Below the pieces are notes generated by a model. It was not told the DNA's origin, searched no databases, and saw nothing but the letters and a program-made list of their open reading frames with translations. DNA of 37,380 bases from a virus, in IMG/VR virus record IMGVR_UViG_3300044912_000025, positions 1-37,380 of that record. One strand, 5' to 3'. Below are positions 37,353 to 37,380 of this stretch, piece by piece. Each line of letters begins with the position of its first letter. The stretch's first letter is position 1. The translations under genes were made by a program, and so were the position numbers.

Positions 37353-37380
37353 CTGAACAACCAGTTTTTTAGCTAACACC
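37161..37380. repeat. terminal direct repeat, right copy
   Basis: Matches 1-220 except G at 37253 for T at 93. It covers most of the small gene at 37122-37352 and its downstream terminator. Confidence 0.95.

Noticed and set aside
1-37380. Integrase, attachment site or lysogeny module
   Set aside because: No tyrosine or serine recombinase motif was seen and no repressor-operator pair like those of temperate phages. The tRNA-like element could be an att site in principle, but without an integrase this is unsupported.
1-37380. CRISPR arrays or insertion sequences
   Set aside because: No regularly spaced identical repeats with unique spacers and no transposase-like gene were seen. The short repeats found are coding tandem repeats or the 23-bp pair.

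Overview
The window is one complete or nearly complete genome of a short-tailed, podovirus-type double-stranded DNA phage. The first 220 bases recur at the end (1-220 = 37161-37380, one mismatch), so the sequence closes into a circle of about 37,160 bp, or is terminally redundant. There is no integrase, RNA polymerase, DNA polymerase, primase or helicase gene that I can recognise. This points to a lytic phage that leans on host replication and transcription. The head genes (P22/SU10-like portal, SU10-like major capsid protein, SU10-type adaptor) resemble those of HTVC010P-like aquatic phages. The best host clue is a 23-codon gene at 21263-21334 encoding a textbook PqqA peptide, the precursor of pyrroloquinoline quinone (PQQ). 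PQQ is the cofactor of methanol dehydrogenase. The peptide reads like that of methylotrophic Betaproteobacteria (Methylophilaceae), so a freshwater or marine methylophage is my leading inference.

Layout (+ strand unless noted). 31193-37352 and 1-2234: small accessory and virion genes, terminase, portal, scaffold and major capsid. 2276-12116: adaptor, tail fibre and tail genes rich in short amino-acid repeats, a nozzle-like protein and small linked proteins. 12126-15546: two long proteins likely injected with the DNA. 15548-18883: lysis and envelope block, with a membrane peptide, a zinc-ribbon peptide, two exported proteins, a coiled-coil spanin-like protein, a three-helix holin and a GH24 lysozyme. 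18894-21162: DnaQ-like exonuclease and an AT-rich gene related to phage polyvalent proteins. 21263-21334: pqqA.

21335-24012 runs on the minus strand: DUF1071 annealing protein, SSB, a winged-helix protein and several micro-genes, from a good sigma70-type promoter at 24051-24078. 24137-30783 is a tightly packed + strand early operon: two nuclease-like genes, replisome organiser and helicase-loader candidates, an SPFH/prohibitin protein, NinB, an SGNH hydrolase, Ref-like HNH nuclease, DUF3310 and many small overlapping genes. A TTGACA-17-TATATT promoter followed by a leader with a folded domain and an intrinsic terminator sits just before the replisome organiser.

The only long stretch without a protein gene (30784-31192) carries a promoter, a strongly folded RNA region with tmRNA-like motifs, and a complete tRNA-like cloverleaf with an encoded CCA and a Tyr (GTA) anticodon.

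The genes fit one plan: early recombination and host-replisome recruitment (24-30 kb), packaging and virion assembly (31-15.5 kb across the junction), lysis (15.5-18.9 kb), and an auxiliary metabolic peptide that could sustain PQQ-dependent methanol oxidation during infection. Family names rest on motif recognition by eye; no database search was run.
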